The notes: generated by a model from the sequence alone, not told the origin. Shown: positions 34,693-43,584, numbered from the stretch's first letter. The stretch is DNA of 55,063 nt from Bacillota bacterium (GCA_023436395.1 JAEZJJ010000008.1:1-55063), one strand, 5' to 3'. Program-made: numbers and translations.

Positions 34693-36057
34693 TTACTTAT
34701 TTTGTAAATATGCTTTAATATAATCTTCCAGTTCTTCATCACTCATAACAGTGGTACGACCATCTTCATATTGTGTATCTACCCAATTTTTGATACTTAC
34801 ACAGAGTGGATCATTTTTATCAATTCCTTTGAGCTCACTACAATCAGGATTACTATTAATCCAGTGTGCAATACCTGCAAGCCCTGATGTATTACTGATT
34901 GAGACACGAACAGGCCTATTTAAAAATTTCTCTGTATCAAAAACATTGTATATTTCCTCATTTTTAAGTAACCCATCTGCATGAATACCTGCTCTTGTCA
35001 CATTAAAGTTCTTACCTACAAATGGTGTACGTTCTGGAATTTTCTCTCCGATTACATTTTCAAAGTACTCAGCTAGTTCTGTAATAACTGTTGTATCCAT
35101 ACCATCTAAAGTACCTTTTAGCTGTGCATACTCCATTACCATTGCTTCAAGAGGTGTATTACCTGTTCTTTCACCTATACCAAATAAAGAACAGTTTACA
35201 CTACTGCAACCATAAAGCCATGCAGTGGTGGAGTTTGCTACTGCACGATAAAAGTCATTATGACCATGCCACTCAATCCACTCATGAGGTACTCCTGCAT
35301 ATTGATGAAGAGCATACATAATACCTGGTACACTACGTGGAATCATAGCTCCTGGATAACTAACACCATATCCCATGGTATCACAGGCACGGATTTTAAT
35401 TGGCATATTTGTCTCTTCGCTAATTTTCATTAGTTCTCTTGCAAAAGGTACTACGAAATTATAAATATCCGCTCTTGTAATATCTTCAAAATGACAACGT
35501 GGAATAATACCCTTTTCTATACACTGTTTGATAATTTTTGTATAGTGTGCAATAGCTTCAGAACGTTTCATATGAAGCTTATGAAAAATATGATAATCTG
35601 AACAGCTCACTAAAATACCTGTTTCATCAATCTCCATATCTTTTACAAGCTGAAAGTCTTTTTCAGATGCACGAATCCATGAAGTAATTTGAGGGAATTC
35701 ATAACCAAGCTCACGGCATTTATACACAGCTTGCCTATCTTTCTCACTATAAAGGAAGAATTCACTCTGCTTAACAATCCCTTTTGGTCCACTTAAACGA
35801 TGAAGCATTTTATAAATGTCTACGATTTGCTCTGATGTATAAGGGGCTCTAGATTGTTGACCGTCTCTAAAAGTAGTATCTGTAATATAAATTTGCTCTT
35901 GCATCGTCATAGGCACATGAACATCATTGAAGGCAACTCTTGGAATTTCATCATATGGGAAGAATTCCCTAAACATATTTGCTTCAGCTCGATCTTCCAA
36001 TTGGTGGTTTTTTTCTGGACTTGTAAGTAGGTTAGTTCTTCTATTAAGTTCAAACAT
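34693..36057 (-). CDS. Re-citrate synthase-like enzyme (isopropylmalate/homocitrate synthase family)
   Basis: 454-residue HMGL-like enzyme of the DRE-TIM class. ITDTTFRDGQQSRAPYT is the catalytic metal-binding start, WHGHNDFYRAVANS carries the metal-binding His pair, and NCSLFGIGERTGNTPLEAM follows. There is no C-terminal LeuA leucine-regulatory domain. Length and the N-terminal extension (FREFFPYDEIPRVAF) match the Re-citrate synthase of Clostridium kluyveri (about 450 residues), as I recall it. The neighbouring isocitrate dehydrogenase supports a role in glutamate synthesis; homocitrate synthase is the alternative. AAGGAG precedes the ATG. Confidence 0.8.
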   Translation of the reverse strand: MFELNRRTNLLTSPEKNHQLEDRAEANMFREFFPYDEIPRVAFNDVHVPMTMQEQIYITDTTFRDGQQSRAPYTSEQIVDIYKMLHRLSGPKGIVKQSEFFLYSEKDRQAVYKCRELGYEFPQITSWIRASEKDFQLVKDMEIDETGILVSCSDYHIFHKLHMKRSEAIAHYTKIIKQCIEKGIIPRCHFEDITRADIYNFVVPFARELMKISEETNMPIKIRACDTMGYGVSYPGAMIPRSVPGIMYALHQYAGVPHEWIEWHGHNDFYRAVANSTTAWLYGCSSVNCSLFGIGERTGNTPLEAMVMEYAQLKGTLDGMDTTVITELAEYFENVIGEKIPERTPFVGKNFNVTRAGIHADGLLKNEEIYNVFDTEKFLNRPVRVSISNTSGLAGIAHWINSNPDCSELKGIDKNDPLCVSIKNWVDTQYEDGRTTVMSDEELEDYIKAYLQNK

Positions 36058-36119
36058 CGTATCACTCCTTGCAATTTTAAATTTTAATCTTTTAATTGTC
36101 TGAAAATTACTTATGTATA

Positions 36120-36148
36120 ATTGTATACAATCATACTATTCATGTCAA
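36120..36148 (-). promoter_or_regulatory. promoter of the citrate synthase-like gene
   Basis: Minus-strand TTGACA (36143-36148) and TACAAT (36120-36125), exactly 17 bases apart. The -10 lies in the perfect palindrome ATTGTATACAAT (36120-36131), a possible operator. Between here and 36411 is AT-rich DNA, with the sigma-K-like element of the next gene and nothing else I can assign. Confidence 0.7.
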
Positions 36149-36237
36149 TACAAAATTATTTATTAAATTATAAATTCAATAATTTTAATAATAATATATA
36201 CATTTTTTATCTTCGAAAAAAATATTTTACATAGGTA

Positions 36238-36264
36238 ACATTTTTTTCCATACTTCATACTATA
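36238..36264 (+). promoter_or_regulatory. sigma-K-like promoter of Cys-rich membrane genes
   Basis: GTAAC (ending 36239), 16 bases, then CATACTATA (36256-36264), about 150 bases before the gene at 36412. Same layout as the element at 20019-20046. Confidence 0.5.
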
Positions 36265-36411
36265 GTTAATGAAGAAGCGATTAATAAAGTTTCTCAAAAC
36301 TTGTTCTTATTTCTAGAATAAAACATTTTCTTCTGCTATTTTGGTAATATAAGTAATTTTTTAAATAGCAGAGTCATACAATTAAATATAGCTTTTATAA
36401 GGAGGTCAAAT

Positions 36412-36648
36412 ATGTCTGCTTTCAACGGTTACTCTAATTGTTGCTGTAATGCTCATTCATATTGTGACTACTCTCCCTGTTCTCAGCATCATTACTGTAA
36501 CCAACATCATTCAAATTGTTCAACTTGGTTACCCCTTATCATTTTGACTGTAATCTTTATTTGCTGTCTCGGTGAATGTGGCTTACTTATTATTATGCTG
36601 GGATTGATTTATCTACTTTGTCATAGACGATTACAACTTATTTTTTAA
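36412..36648 (+). CDS. small Cys/His-rich membrane protein
   Basis: 78-residue protein. Residues 1-38 are rich in Cys, His, Ser and Tyr (CCCNAHSYCDYSPCSQHHYC); residues 42-75 are two hydrophobic segments (LPLIILTVIFICCL and ECGLLIIMLGLIYLLC). An AAGGAGG site lies 8 bases before the ATG. It is co-transcribed with the next gene (16 bases apart). Composition and the sigma-K-like promoter suggest a spore membrane or coat protein; I know no family. Confidence 0.7.
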   Translation: MSAFNGYSNCCCNAHSYCDYSPCSQHHYCNQHHSNCSTWLPLIILTVIFICCLGECGLLIIMLGLIYLLCHRRLQLIF

Positions 36649-36664
36649 TATAGGAGGCAATATT

Positions 36665-36901
36665 ATGGAAGATTTTAGATTCTTAGAAGACAATTGTACT
36701 TGGATTATTATCATCATTGCATTCTTCTTATTATTTGGTGGAAGAGAAGGTTGTGGCGGTTTTAACTTCGATTGTTTATTTAGCAACTTCTTTGGTGGTT
36801 GCAATAACTCAGCTTGGATTTGGATTATCATTGCTATAATTGTATGGATGTGTTTTTGCAAAGGTTCTAGCTGTGGTTTCTTAAGAAACGACATTCAATA
36901 A
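36665..36901 (+). CDS. small hydrophobic Cys/Gly-rich protein
   Basis: 78-residue protein with two hydrophobic helices (WIIIIIAFFLLFGG and WIWIIIAIIVWMCF) separated by a Gly/Phe/Cys-rich loop (GCGGFNFDCLFSNFFGGC). TAGGAGG precedes the ATG. It resembles the YjcZ/coat-associated small membrane proteins of sporulating Firmicutes in style, not by recognisable sequence. Followed by two terminators. Confidence 0.7.
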   Translation: MEDFRFLEDNCTWIIIIIAFFLLFGGREGCGGFNFDCLFSNFFGGCNNSAWIWIIIAIIVWMCFCKGSSCGFLRNDIQ

Positions 36902-36923
36902 TCTCATTTTGATAAAACAATAG

Positions 36924-36944
36924 GAGAAAGCCCTAAGCTTTCTC
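36924..36944 (+). terminator. first terminator after the Cys-rich membrane genes
   Basis: GAGAAAGC (36924-36931) pairs with GCTTTCTC (36937-36944), followed by a short T-rich run. Confidence 0.7.
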
Positions 36945-36955
36945 TTATTATTATG

Positions 36956-37005
36956 AAAGAGGCTGATTAAAAAATGGATTTTCCATTCTTCTAATCAGCC
37001 TCTTT
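36956..37005. terminator. strong second terminator, usable in both directions
   Basis: AAAGAGGCTGATTA (36956-36969) pairs with TAATCAGCCTCTTT (36992-37005), with an inner hairpin TGGA...TCCA. T-run TTTTTT follows on plus. Confidence 0.85.
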
Positions 37006-37139
37006 TTTAGGGAAAAGGTTTTAGCGAAATGACTCATTAAGTACTACTTTTATTACTTATCTCAGTATAACACCCTCTTTTTCCTTTGCAATAGTCCTTT
37101 TCCCTTCTTAACGACTCCTTTATATATCTTATATAGGAG

Positions 37140-37523
37140 TTACATTCCTCCCTTTTCAATAGCTGTCACAAGCTTAAACATAATTAATTTATACATCAAC
37201 TTTTTAATCTTTTCTTTTTCCTGATTCTCATCTCTATAGAGGCTCGTTAATTCTTTATGCTCCTCAAAACTTTTTTCTATCATGTCATTGTAAATCATCA
37301 GGTCTAATATTATTTGCAAAAGTTTACTTTCTCCAGGCATAAAAGGAATCATTGCCTTTAAAAGTTGCCCTTCCTTACATAAATTTTCCTCACACCCTTG
37401 CCTATACATATCTAACTCCTGTTTAATATGAGATATGTATTTCTTATCCATATATGTCCATATTAGTGTAGCTATTTCTGTTAAATCTTCTTCTAGATTA
37501 ACCATCAAATCTTCATTACCCAT
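37140..37523 (-). CDS. hypothetical helical protein
   Basis: 127-residue acidic, all-helical protein that I do not recognise. There is one mildly hydrophobic C-terminal helix (KKLMYKLIMFKLVTAI) and no catalytic or metal motifs. No strong ribosome binding site is seen (GAGTGATCCT before the ATG). It lies between two terminator-rich gaps, divergent from 37654. The call rests on length and intact frame. Confidence 0.5.
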   Translation of the reverse strand: MGNEDLMVNLEEDLTEIATLIWTYMDKKYISHIKQELDMYRQGCEENLCKEGQLLKAMIPFMPGESKLLQIILDLMIYNDMIEKSFEEHKELTSLYRDENQEKEKIKKLMYKLIMFKLVTAIEKGGM

Positions 37524-37653
37524 AGGATCACTCTCTTATAAATGAATTCACTAGTATTTTATTCTTTTACCTCCATAAAAATAACCTTTTCAGTTCTAAT
37601 CATTCTTGGCCACATCATACATTATAAAAGATACCCTAAAGTGGAGGTTTTAT

Positions 37654-38187
37654 ATGAATACTCTAGATCGGGCCGTGAATAATGATCTTTTAAGAGTTTC
37701 TAAGTCTCTCCTTCCCTATCTCCATATGGACCATCAAAGGCCTGTTGCTATTCTTATTAAAGCCATGGAATTAATATTTACCATTGACTTATATTCTAAA
37801 GAGGACTTTGTACGTTCTATGACACGCTCTCAAGAAACAGGTTGGGAAAAAGATTTCTTAAATGATGTTAAAACAAATCTCTCTAGTGATAAAGCTTATT
37901 TTATAGATGCTATATTAAAACTTACAGAAGCAAAGGATTTATTAAATACACGCCGCTCTTCTGATAACGCTCAAAACTCACCAACTTATTCGCTTCATGA
38001 AAGTGATTCGGGTATATTAGAAGAAATGCCCTTTGAAGCACCTGCTTCTTCAAAAGCATCCCCAGCTTCTAACTCAAACACTTCTAATACTTCCCCTAAT
38101 CCTACGCAAATCATTGATAAACTTTCACCCTTATTAGAGCCTAACCAAGTCCAACTCTTAAAACTACTTTCAGGTCTTATGAAATAA
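37654..38187 (+). CDS. hypothetical protein, helical domain plus Ser/Asn/Pro linker
   Basis: 177-residue protein in three parts. A helical domain (1-110), a disordered linker rich in Ser, Asn, Ala and Pro (about 112-150), and a C-terminal amphipathic helix (PTQIIDKLSPLLEPNQVQLL). GTGGAGG lies 6 bases before the ATG at 37654, which beats the in-frame ATG at 37606. A CATACATTA element (37616-37624) resembles a -10 for a mother-cell sigma. Probably co-transcribed with the next gene. I do not recognise the family. Confidence 0.7.
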   Translation: MNTLDRAVNNDLLRVSKSLLPYLHMDHQRPVAILIKAMELIFTIDLYSKEDFVRSMTRSQETGWEKDFLNDVKTNLSSDKAYFIDAILKLTEAKDLLNTRRSSDNAQNSPTYSLHESDSGILEEMPFEAPASSKASPASNSNTSNTSPNPTQIIDKLSPLLEPNQVQLLKLLSGLMK

Positions 38188-38215
38188 CACTTTCATTTTT
38201 AAGGAGGTAACTCAT

Positions 38216-38488
38216 ATGAAAATTTCAGAATCTCCTGCTTTTAAAAACGTTGATCCTGAGTTTGTCACTCATTTAGAAAACACTTTAGCTACTGCAAACT
38301 ATAAAAATAGTGTAGAAGTATTAGGTCTACTCATGGCAATTTCTAACGAGGCTAACCAAAAAAATATTCCTCTTACCCCAGAGATGCAAGCCACTCTGCT
38401 CCAATACTTCAAAAATCAACTTCCTAAAAATCAACGGGGACAATTTGAAGCTATTCTTAAAATGTTTACTGCAAAAAAGGGACTATAA
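38216..38488 (+). CDS. hypothetical helical protein
   Basis: 90-residue, helix-rich protein with no cysteine and no membrane segment. Its C-terminal half (TPEMQATLLQYFKNQLPKNQ) has the same amphipathic style as the end of the preceding protein, which suggests that the two interact; that is inference. AAGGAGG precedes the ATG and 28 bases separate the genes. Terminator follows. Confidence 0.7.
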   Translation: MKISESPAFKNVDPEFVTHLENTLATANYKNSVEVLGLLMAISNEANQKNIPLTPEMQATLLQYFKNQLPKNQRGQFEAILKMFTAKKGL

Positions 38489-38490
38489 TA

Positions 38491-38529
38491 AAAAATCAGG
38501 GATGCCATTTTTAAGCACCCCTGATTTTT
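38491..38529 (+). terminator. terminator of the unknown gene pair
   Basis: AAAAATCAGGG (38491-38501) pairs with CCCTGATTTTT (38519-38529). Confidence 0.85.
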
Positions 38530-38553
38530 TATTATACTTACACGCCTTATTAA

Positions 38554-38594
38554 TTCTATTTTAGTTAGTTCTATTTTAGTTAGTTCTATTTTAG
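38554..38594. repeat. short tandem repeat
   Basis: Unit TTCTATTTTAGTTAG (15 bases), two full copies (38554-38568, 38569-38583) and a third partial copy (38584-38594), in non-coding DNA. Confidence 0.9.
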
Positions 38595-38657
38595 AAAGGC
38601 AATTTATTATGCATATTCATGCCTATGGAAAAACACACATAAAATGTGAGGATAGCT

Positions 38658-38771
38658 ATGAAGAGACTTGAGAGCACAAACCCCATGCTCAGTACCCTTA
38701 TCTTCTTTTGCTTCTTTTTAGCTTTTTTATTTTGTTTCTGTTCTGTCACATCAACTTCCTACCTTATTTAA
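38658..38771 (+). CDS. possible small membrane protein (37 residues)
   Basis: Short open frame: MKRLESTNPMLSTLIFF, then a hydrophobic Phe/Leu/Cys segment (CFFLAFLFCFCSV) and a polar end. GAGG lies 6 bases before the ATG. It has a positive N-terminus and a single membrane helix, like genuine small membrane proteins, but AT-rich DNA easily gives such frames. Low certainty. Confidence 0.35.
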   Translation: MKRLESTNPMLSTLIFFCFFLAFLFCFCSVTSTSYLI

Positions 38772-38852
38772 AACTTTTCCTTTTTATCCTAAATAGGTAG
38801 TTCATTTTTTTCAAGCAAATCATCATATGGTCATAATTTATTTTCAATTTAT

Positions 38853-39638
38853 TCATTTTTTGTATCGTTCTAGCTCCAATGGTTCATTATCTGAGAAAAG
38901 CTGAGGATTAATAGTTAGCATTTCATTAAGCAACTCTGTCATTGGCTTTGCTTCACAAATACGAACCTCAGCATCTCCAAACTTTCCTAGGTACATCACA
39001 CCTTTTTCTCTAAAATAATCATCTACCTTCCCAAAGTATAGGGACCAGTCCTCACCACAAATCATTCTAGAAGGTACTGATATCTCGTTCCCTTTTTCAT
39101 CAATAACAATCAGTGACTTCATATCATCTGTCATACGGCCAGGAATACCCATCCATTCTTCTACCCCATGTATAAAAGTGTTTTTTCTAAGATCAACACC
39201 TAAAAGCATAATCTGTGCATTTCTATCTAATAATCTCCCCCAAGGAGACTGTCTTGCACAAGGTGTATGGCATAGCTCGTTATCTTTAATAAAGTCATCC
39301 TTATCCTTTCCGATGGCAGCTACTGAATGAGTAGGATGTAGAGACCTTACAACACCTGGTCTTTTGCGAAATAGCTCAGGCAAAATACCTACACACACTT
39401 CTGAATGCACACTGTCAAATTTAGGATTTTCTGGATTAATATAAGACCAAGTATGAGTAGGTAATACCAATAATCCTTCCTCCATATACTCCATTAGAGC
39501 ATCTAATACAGTGTCAGCACCTCCTTCTACCTCTCCTATACTTTTCATAGAAGAATGAACTAGCAAAGTACCTCTTGGATTAATCTTTAATTTTTCTAGT
39601 GCTTGTAGTAAATCTAGTTTTGTGTAAAGCATTGGCAT
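38853..39638 (-). CDS. AAC(3)-family N-acetyltransferase-like protein
   Basis: 261-residue protein of the aminoglycoside 3-N-acetyltransferase (Antibiotic_NAT) fold. LLVHSSMKSIGEVEGGADTV is the acetyl-CoA-side start, and LPTHTWSYINPENPKF and SLHPTHSVAAIGK with CARQSPWGRL are the catalytic and substrate-side blocks. Chromosomal members such as YokD of Bacillus are common and often not resistance factors, so aminoglycoside resistance should not be assumed. Single gene, AAAGGA before the ATG. Confidence 0.85.
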   Translation of the reverse strand: MPMLYTKLDLLQALEKLKINPRGTLLVHSSMKSIGEVEGGADTVLDALMEYMEEGLLVLPTHTWSYINPENPKFDSVHSEVCVGILPELFRKRPGVVRSLHPTHSVAAIGKDKDDFIKDNELCHTPCARQSPWGRLLDRNAQIMLLGVDLRKNTFIHGVEEWMGIPGRMTDDMKSLIVIDEKGNEISVPSRMICGEDWSLYFGKVDDYFREKGVMYLGKFGDAEVRICEAKPMTELLNEMLTINPQLFSDNEPLELERYKK

Positions 39639-39754
39639 CTTATCCTTTCTATCTAAACAGTAATATGTATCTTATATCTACCATATCATAAGCCAGTTTT
39701 ATTATCAAATATTTCTGAATATTTTTTATATAATTTTCGTTATATGTATTCGCA

Positions 39755-39790
39755 AAAAAGACATGGTATTTGTATGTACCATGTCTTTTT
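39755..39790 (-). terminator. terminator of leuS
   Basis: AAAAAGACATGGTA (39755-39768) pairs with TACCATGTCTTTTT (39777-39790), 15 bases after the leuS stop on the minus strand. Confidence 0.9.
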
Positions 39791-39804
39791 AAATTTGTAT
39801 TTTA

Positions 39805-42201
39805 TTATTTAGCTACAAGGTTAACAATACGTCCTGGAACGTAGATTTCTTTAACCACTGTTTTACCTGTTAATTTATCTGCAATGAGTTCTTTTGCTTT
39901 TGTAATAGCTTCTTCTTGGCTAGCTTCTGGAGAAATCATCATACGTGCAGCAATTTTTCCTGTAATTTGAACAACGATTTCTACTTCGTCTTCTTTCATT
40001 TTTTCTTCATCATAAGTTGGCCATTCATTTTCAAATACAGAACCACTTCCACCTACTTTAACCCAAAGTTCCTCACTGATGTGTGGTACAAATGGTGCAA
40101 GAAGGATAACAAGTGCTTTAAGTGTTTCATTAGCAAGTCCGCCTTGTTTCTTTTGAAGATCAAGAAGTTCATTGGTATATTGCATGAAACCACTTACTAC
40201 TGTATTTAAGTTGAAGTTTTCCATACGCACTGTAATATCACGAATGAGTTTATGACGAATTCTTTCCATATCTTTTGTTTCTGCTACGGCAGTGTTTTCA
40301 TCCACTAATTTCCACACTTTATTAAGGAAACGGTAAACCCCTTCAATACCTCTATCATCCCATTCAGAATCAAGTTCTGGTGGTCCAATGAAGAGTTCAT
40401 ACATACGAAGTGAGTCACAACCATATTTTTCAACAAGTTCATCTGGAGAAACAACGTTTCCTTTAGACTTACTCATTTTAGCCCCTGCTTTAGTTACCAT
40501 ACCTTGGTTAAAGAGACGTTTAAATGGTTCTTCAAAGTCTACTACGCCAATATCAAATAAGAATTTAGTATAGAAACGTGCATAAAGAAGGTGAAGCACA
40601 GCATGCTCGATACCACCTACGTACATATCTACTGGTAACCATTTTTTCATATCTTCTTTGCTAATAAGCTCTTCTGAATTATGTGGGTTTGGATATCTTA
40701 AGAAGTACCAAGATGAACCAGCCCATTGTGGCATTGTATTGGTTTCACGTTTAGCTGGGCCACCACATTTTGGACATGTTGTATTTACCCATTCTTCAAT
40801 AGCTGCAAGTGGTGATTCACCTGTACCTGTTGGTTCGTAACTTTCTACATCTGGAAGTGTGATAGGAAGGTCTTCTTCCTTAACTCCTACAATACCACAG
40901 CAGTCACAGTGAACCACTGGAATTGGTTCTCCCCAATAACGTTGACGAGAGAATACCCAGTCACGAAGTTTGTAATTTGTTGTTTTCTTTCCAATATTTT
41001 TTGTTTCAAGGAATTCTGGAATTGCCTTTTTAGCTTCTTCAGATGGCATACCATTGAAATCACCTGAGTTAATCATGATCCCAGCTTCTGTATAGGCTTC
41101 TGTTAATTCTTCCACTTCGCCTGATTTAGAAATAACTTGAATGATTGGAAGGTCAAATTTCTTAGCAAATGCAAAGTCTCTATCATCATGAGCTGGTACA
41201 CACATGATGGCACCTGTACCATAGTCTGCAAGTACATAGTCAGAAATCCATACTGGAAGTTTCTCACCATTAAGAGGGTTAATAGCATATCTACCTAAGA
41301 ATACACCTGTTTTTTCTTTATCTGCCATACGATCTACTGAGGATTTTGTAGAAGCATCAAATACGTATTTTTCAACTTCTGCTTTTTGGCTTTCTGTAGT
41401 AAGTGCCATAACTTTTGCATGTTCTGGAGCCATTACCATAAAGCTTGCACCATAAAGTGTATCTGGTCTTGTTGTAAAGACTTTAATTTTCTCATCTGTG
41501 CCTTCAATTTCAAAGTCGATTTCAGCCCCATAGCTTTTACCAATCCAGTCAGCTTGCATTTTCTTAACTTTTTCTGGCCAATCAAGACCATCTAAGTCAT
41601 TAAGTAATCTTTCTGCATAGTTTGTAATCTTAAGCATCCATTGACGAAGGTTTTTCTTAGTCACTGTTGCGCCACAACGGTCACAGCATCCTTCTTTTAC
41701 TTCTTCGTTAGCAAGACCTGTTTTACATGATGGACACCAGTTAATTGGCATCTCTTTTTCATAAGCTAAACCATTTTCAAACATTTTAAGGAAAATCCAT
41801 TGTGTCCATTTATAGAACTCTGGATCTGTTGTATTCACTTCTTTATCCCAATCATAAACTGCACTAATATCGTGAAGTTGACGTTTAAAGTTTGCAACAT
41901 TTTCTGCTGTAGCAATAGCTGGATGTACTTTCTTTTGAATCGCATAATTTTCTGCTGGAAGACCAAAGGCATCCCATCCCATTGGATGAAGCACATAGTG
42001 ATTTTGAAGAATTTTATAACGGCTCCATACGTCTGAAAGCACATATCCTCTCCAGTGACCTACATGAAGACCATTTCCTGATGGATAAGGGAACATGTCT
42101 AAACAGTAATAAGGTTTTTTACCTTCTGTTTCAACGTTAACAGGATTTTCTTCCCAATGTTTACGCCATTTTTGTTCAATCTCTTTATGATTGTATTGCA
42201 T
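39805..42201 (-). CDS. leuS: leucyl-tRNA synthetase
   Basis: 798-residue class I synthetase. PYPSGNGLHVGHWRGY carries the HIGH motif (about 48-51), followed by the zinc-1 cluster (WCPSCKTGLANEEV...CDRCG). The CP1 editing domain has TTRPDTLYGASFMV, a second zinc cluster lies at CPKCGG, and KMSKSKGNVV near 575 is the KMSKS loop. C-terminal anticodon and LeuRS domains are complete. Length is normal for bacteria (800-870). It is controlled by the leucine T-box upstream. Confidence 0.96.
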   Translation of the reverse strand: MQYNHKEIEQKWRKHWEENPVNVETEGKKPYYCLDMFPYPSGNGLHVGHWRGYVLSDVWSRYKILQNHYVLHPMGWDAFGLPAENYAIQKKVHPAIATAENVANFKRQLHDISAVYDWDKEVNTTDPEFYKWTQWIFLKMFENGLAYEKEMPINWCPSCKTGLANEEVKEGCCDRCGATVTKKNLRQWMLKITNYAERLLNDLDGLDWPEKVKKMQADWIGKSYGAEIDFEIEGTDEKIKVFTTRPDTLYGASFMVMAPEHAKVMALTTESQKAEVEKYVFDASTKSSVDRMADKEKTGVFLGRYAINPLNGEKLPVWISDYVLADYGTGAIMCVPAHDDRDFAFAKKFDLPIIQVISKSGEVEELTEAYTEAGIMINSGDFNGMPSEEAKKAIPEFLETKNIGKKTTNYKLRDWVFSRQRYWGEPIPVVHCDCCGIVGVKEEDLPITLPDVESYEPTGTGESPLAAIEEWVNTTCPKCGGPAKRETNTMPQWAGSSWYFLRYPNPHNSEELISKEDMKKWLPVDMYVGGIEHAVLHLLYARFYTKFLFDIGVVDFEEPFKRLFNQGMVTKAGAKMSKSKGNVVSPDELVEKYGCDSLRMYELFIGPPELDSEWDDRGIEGVYRFLNKVWKLVDENTAVAETKDMERIRHKLIRDITVRMENFNLNTVVSGFMQYTNELLDLQKKQGGLANETLKALVILLAPFVPHISEELWVKVGGSGSVFENEWPTYDEEKMKEDEVEIVVQITGKIAARMMISPEASQEEAITKAKELIADKLTGKTVVKEIYVPGRIVNLVAK

Positions 42202-42254
42202 TGTATTGCCTCCTTAAATATAGTCTCTTCTCTTGTTTCACGCGCTTTAAAACA

Positions 42255-42520
42255 ACAAAAAACCTTCCGACTCCTAGAATATTCTAAGAGACGAAAGGTT
42301 ATAATTCCGCGTTACCACTCTTATTTGCAGGGTTAGCCCCTACACACTCAAACTTCTATAACGGGAAGACCCGCCATGACCTACTACTACTTCAGCCTGG
42401 AACTTAGCGACGAGTTCAAAAAATCCATTTTACTACTTCACACCACCCAGTAGCTCTCTGATAAAACGACTTTCCTACTACTTCGCATCATTGTCTTTGA
42501 TATATACTGTTTTTATAAGG
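42255..42520 (-). promoter_or_regulatory. T-box leader, leucine-specific
   Basis: tRNA-sensing leader of leuS. The T-box TGGTAACGCGG is the complement of 42307-42317. The terminator (42261-42300, arms AACCTT and AAGGTT, T-run at 42255-42260) competes with the antiterminator. The specifier loop reads TTGAA-CTC-GTCGC with CTC (Leu) at 42412-42414. Confidence 0.9.
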
Positions 42521-42594
42521 CACATTTTATCACATTTAATAAGTAAAATCAACGTTTAATCTTATTGTAACAGTATAAACTTTTTCATGAATGA

Positions 42595-43584
42595 CTATTC
42601 ATTTTTCTCTTCTATTTTTTCAGCCTCTTTTACTTGCTTCTTCGTACGTTTTTTAATGAAACCAAATACCACAATCCCTATAGGAATAAGAACAACTGCA
42701 AAAGGGAATACCCCTGTTAACCAAATCACAATCCCCTTGCCAATCTCTAACAAAGTCTTAAGAGATGCTTTAAACGCTTCTGCCATTTCTGCGCCCAGTC
42801 CTTCTTCTTTTTGGGCTTCCACCTCAACTTTCTTCACTTCTTGAATTTGAATGTTAATGGTCCCCATATCTACTAAAGCATCATAATGATTAAGTGTGCC
42901 GCTTAAACTTTCTATTTCATAGGTTACATTGCCAATCTCTTGCTCAATCTCAAAAAGATCTGATAAACTACCTGACTGTTCTAAAAGGGCAAGTAATCTC
43001 TCATGTCTTATTTTTAAAGTCTTTAAGCGAATTTCTGTATCGACATAGACACTAGTAATATCCTCACTATTACAGGTGAGATAAGTCACATAACCAAATT
43101 CACTGCCTTTGTTAATAAACTGATCAAATTGTTTTTGTGGAATTTTTACCGTTAAGCTTGCCGTTCTATTGGTATTTTCCCTATTATAGAAGCTACTGCC
43201 TTGAATATTGGAACTTTCTACATATCCCCCTAGGCTAATGACATAATTGGTTAAATCATCTATTGTCTGACCAAAGGTTTCCGTTTGAAGCTCTAACTGT
43301 CCTGTTTTAATCACCTTTCGATTGTAATTAGAAGTTGTATTCACACTAGGATTTTCTCCCTTGCCGTTTAATGACATTTTAGCATCTTGGAGTCCCCCTG
43401 CTTCTGCTTCTTCTGTTTCATAGCTCATTTCAGGTGCAGCATCATAACTTGCTGCCATGTCTACTTCTGCTTTCTCACTAGTGCTTTTAGTACTCATATT
43501 ACTTCCACAACCACTAGTTAATATGAGACTACTGATCCCCACTATGCCTATCATTTTTCTCCATACCTTTTTACACCTATTCAT
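42595..43584 (-). CDS. DUF4349 lipoprotein
   Basis: 329-residue lipoprotein. A signal peptide ends with the lipobox LTSGC (Cys at about 26), followed by an acidic disordered stretch. The DUF4349 domain (about 88-265) starts KVIKTGQLELQTETFGQTIDDL and includes a long coiled coil in its second half (ERLLALLEQSGSLSDLFEIEQEI). A transmembrane helix near 290-312 and a basic tail end the protein. Function in the family is not established. No terminator is evident. Confidence 0.88.
   Translation of the reverse strand: MNRCKKVWRKMIGIVGISSLILTSGCGSNMSTKSTSEKAEVDMAASYDAAPEMSYETEEAEAGGLQDAKMSLNGKGENPSVNTTSNYNRKVIKTGQLELQTETFGQTIDDLTNYVISLGGYVESSNIQGSSFYNRENTNRTASLTVKIPQKQFDQFINKGSEFGYVTYLTCNSEDITSVYVDTEIRLKTLKIRHERLLALLEQSGSLSDLFEIEQEIGNVTYEIESLSGTLNHYDALVDMGTINIQIQEVKKVEVEAQKEEGLGAEMAEAFKASLKTLLEIGKGIVIWLTGVFPFAVVLIPIGIVVFGFIKKRTKKQVKEAEKIEEKNE

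Noticed and set aside
37111..37138. ACTCCT...AGGAGT hairpin as terminator of the 37140 gene
   Set aside because: The hairpin is real but lacks a T-run; function unclear.
38554..38594. CRISPR-like repeat
   Set aside because: Copies are directly adjacent with no spacers; it is a simple 15-base tandem repeat.
38853..39638. Aminoglycoside resistance gene
   Set aside because: The family includes many chromosomal enzymes without this activity, and there is no mobile context.
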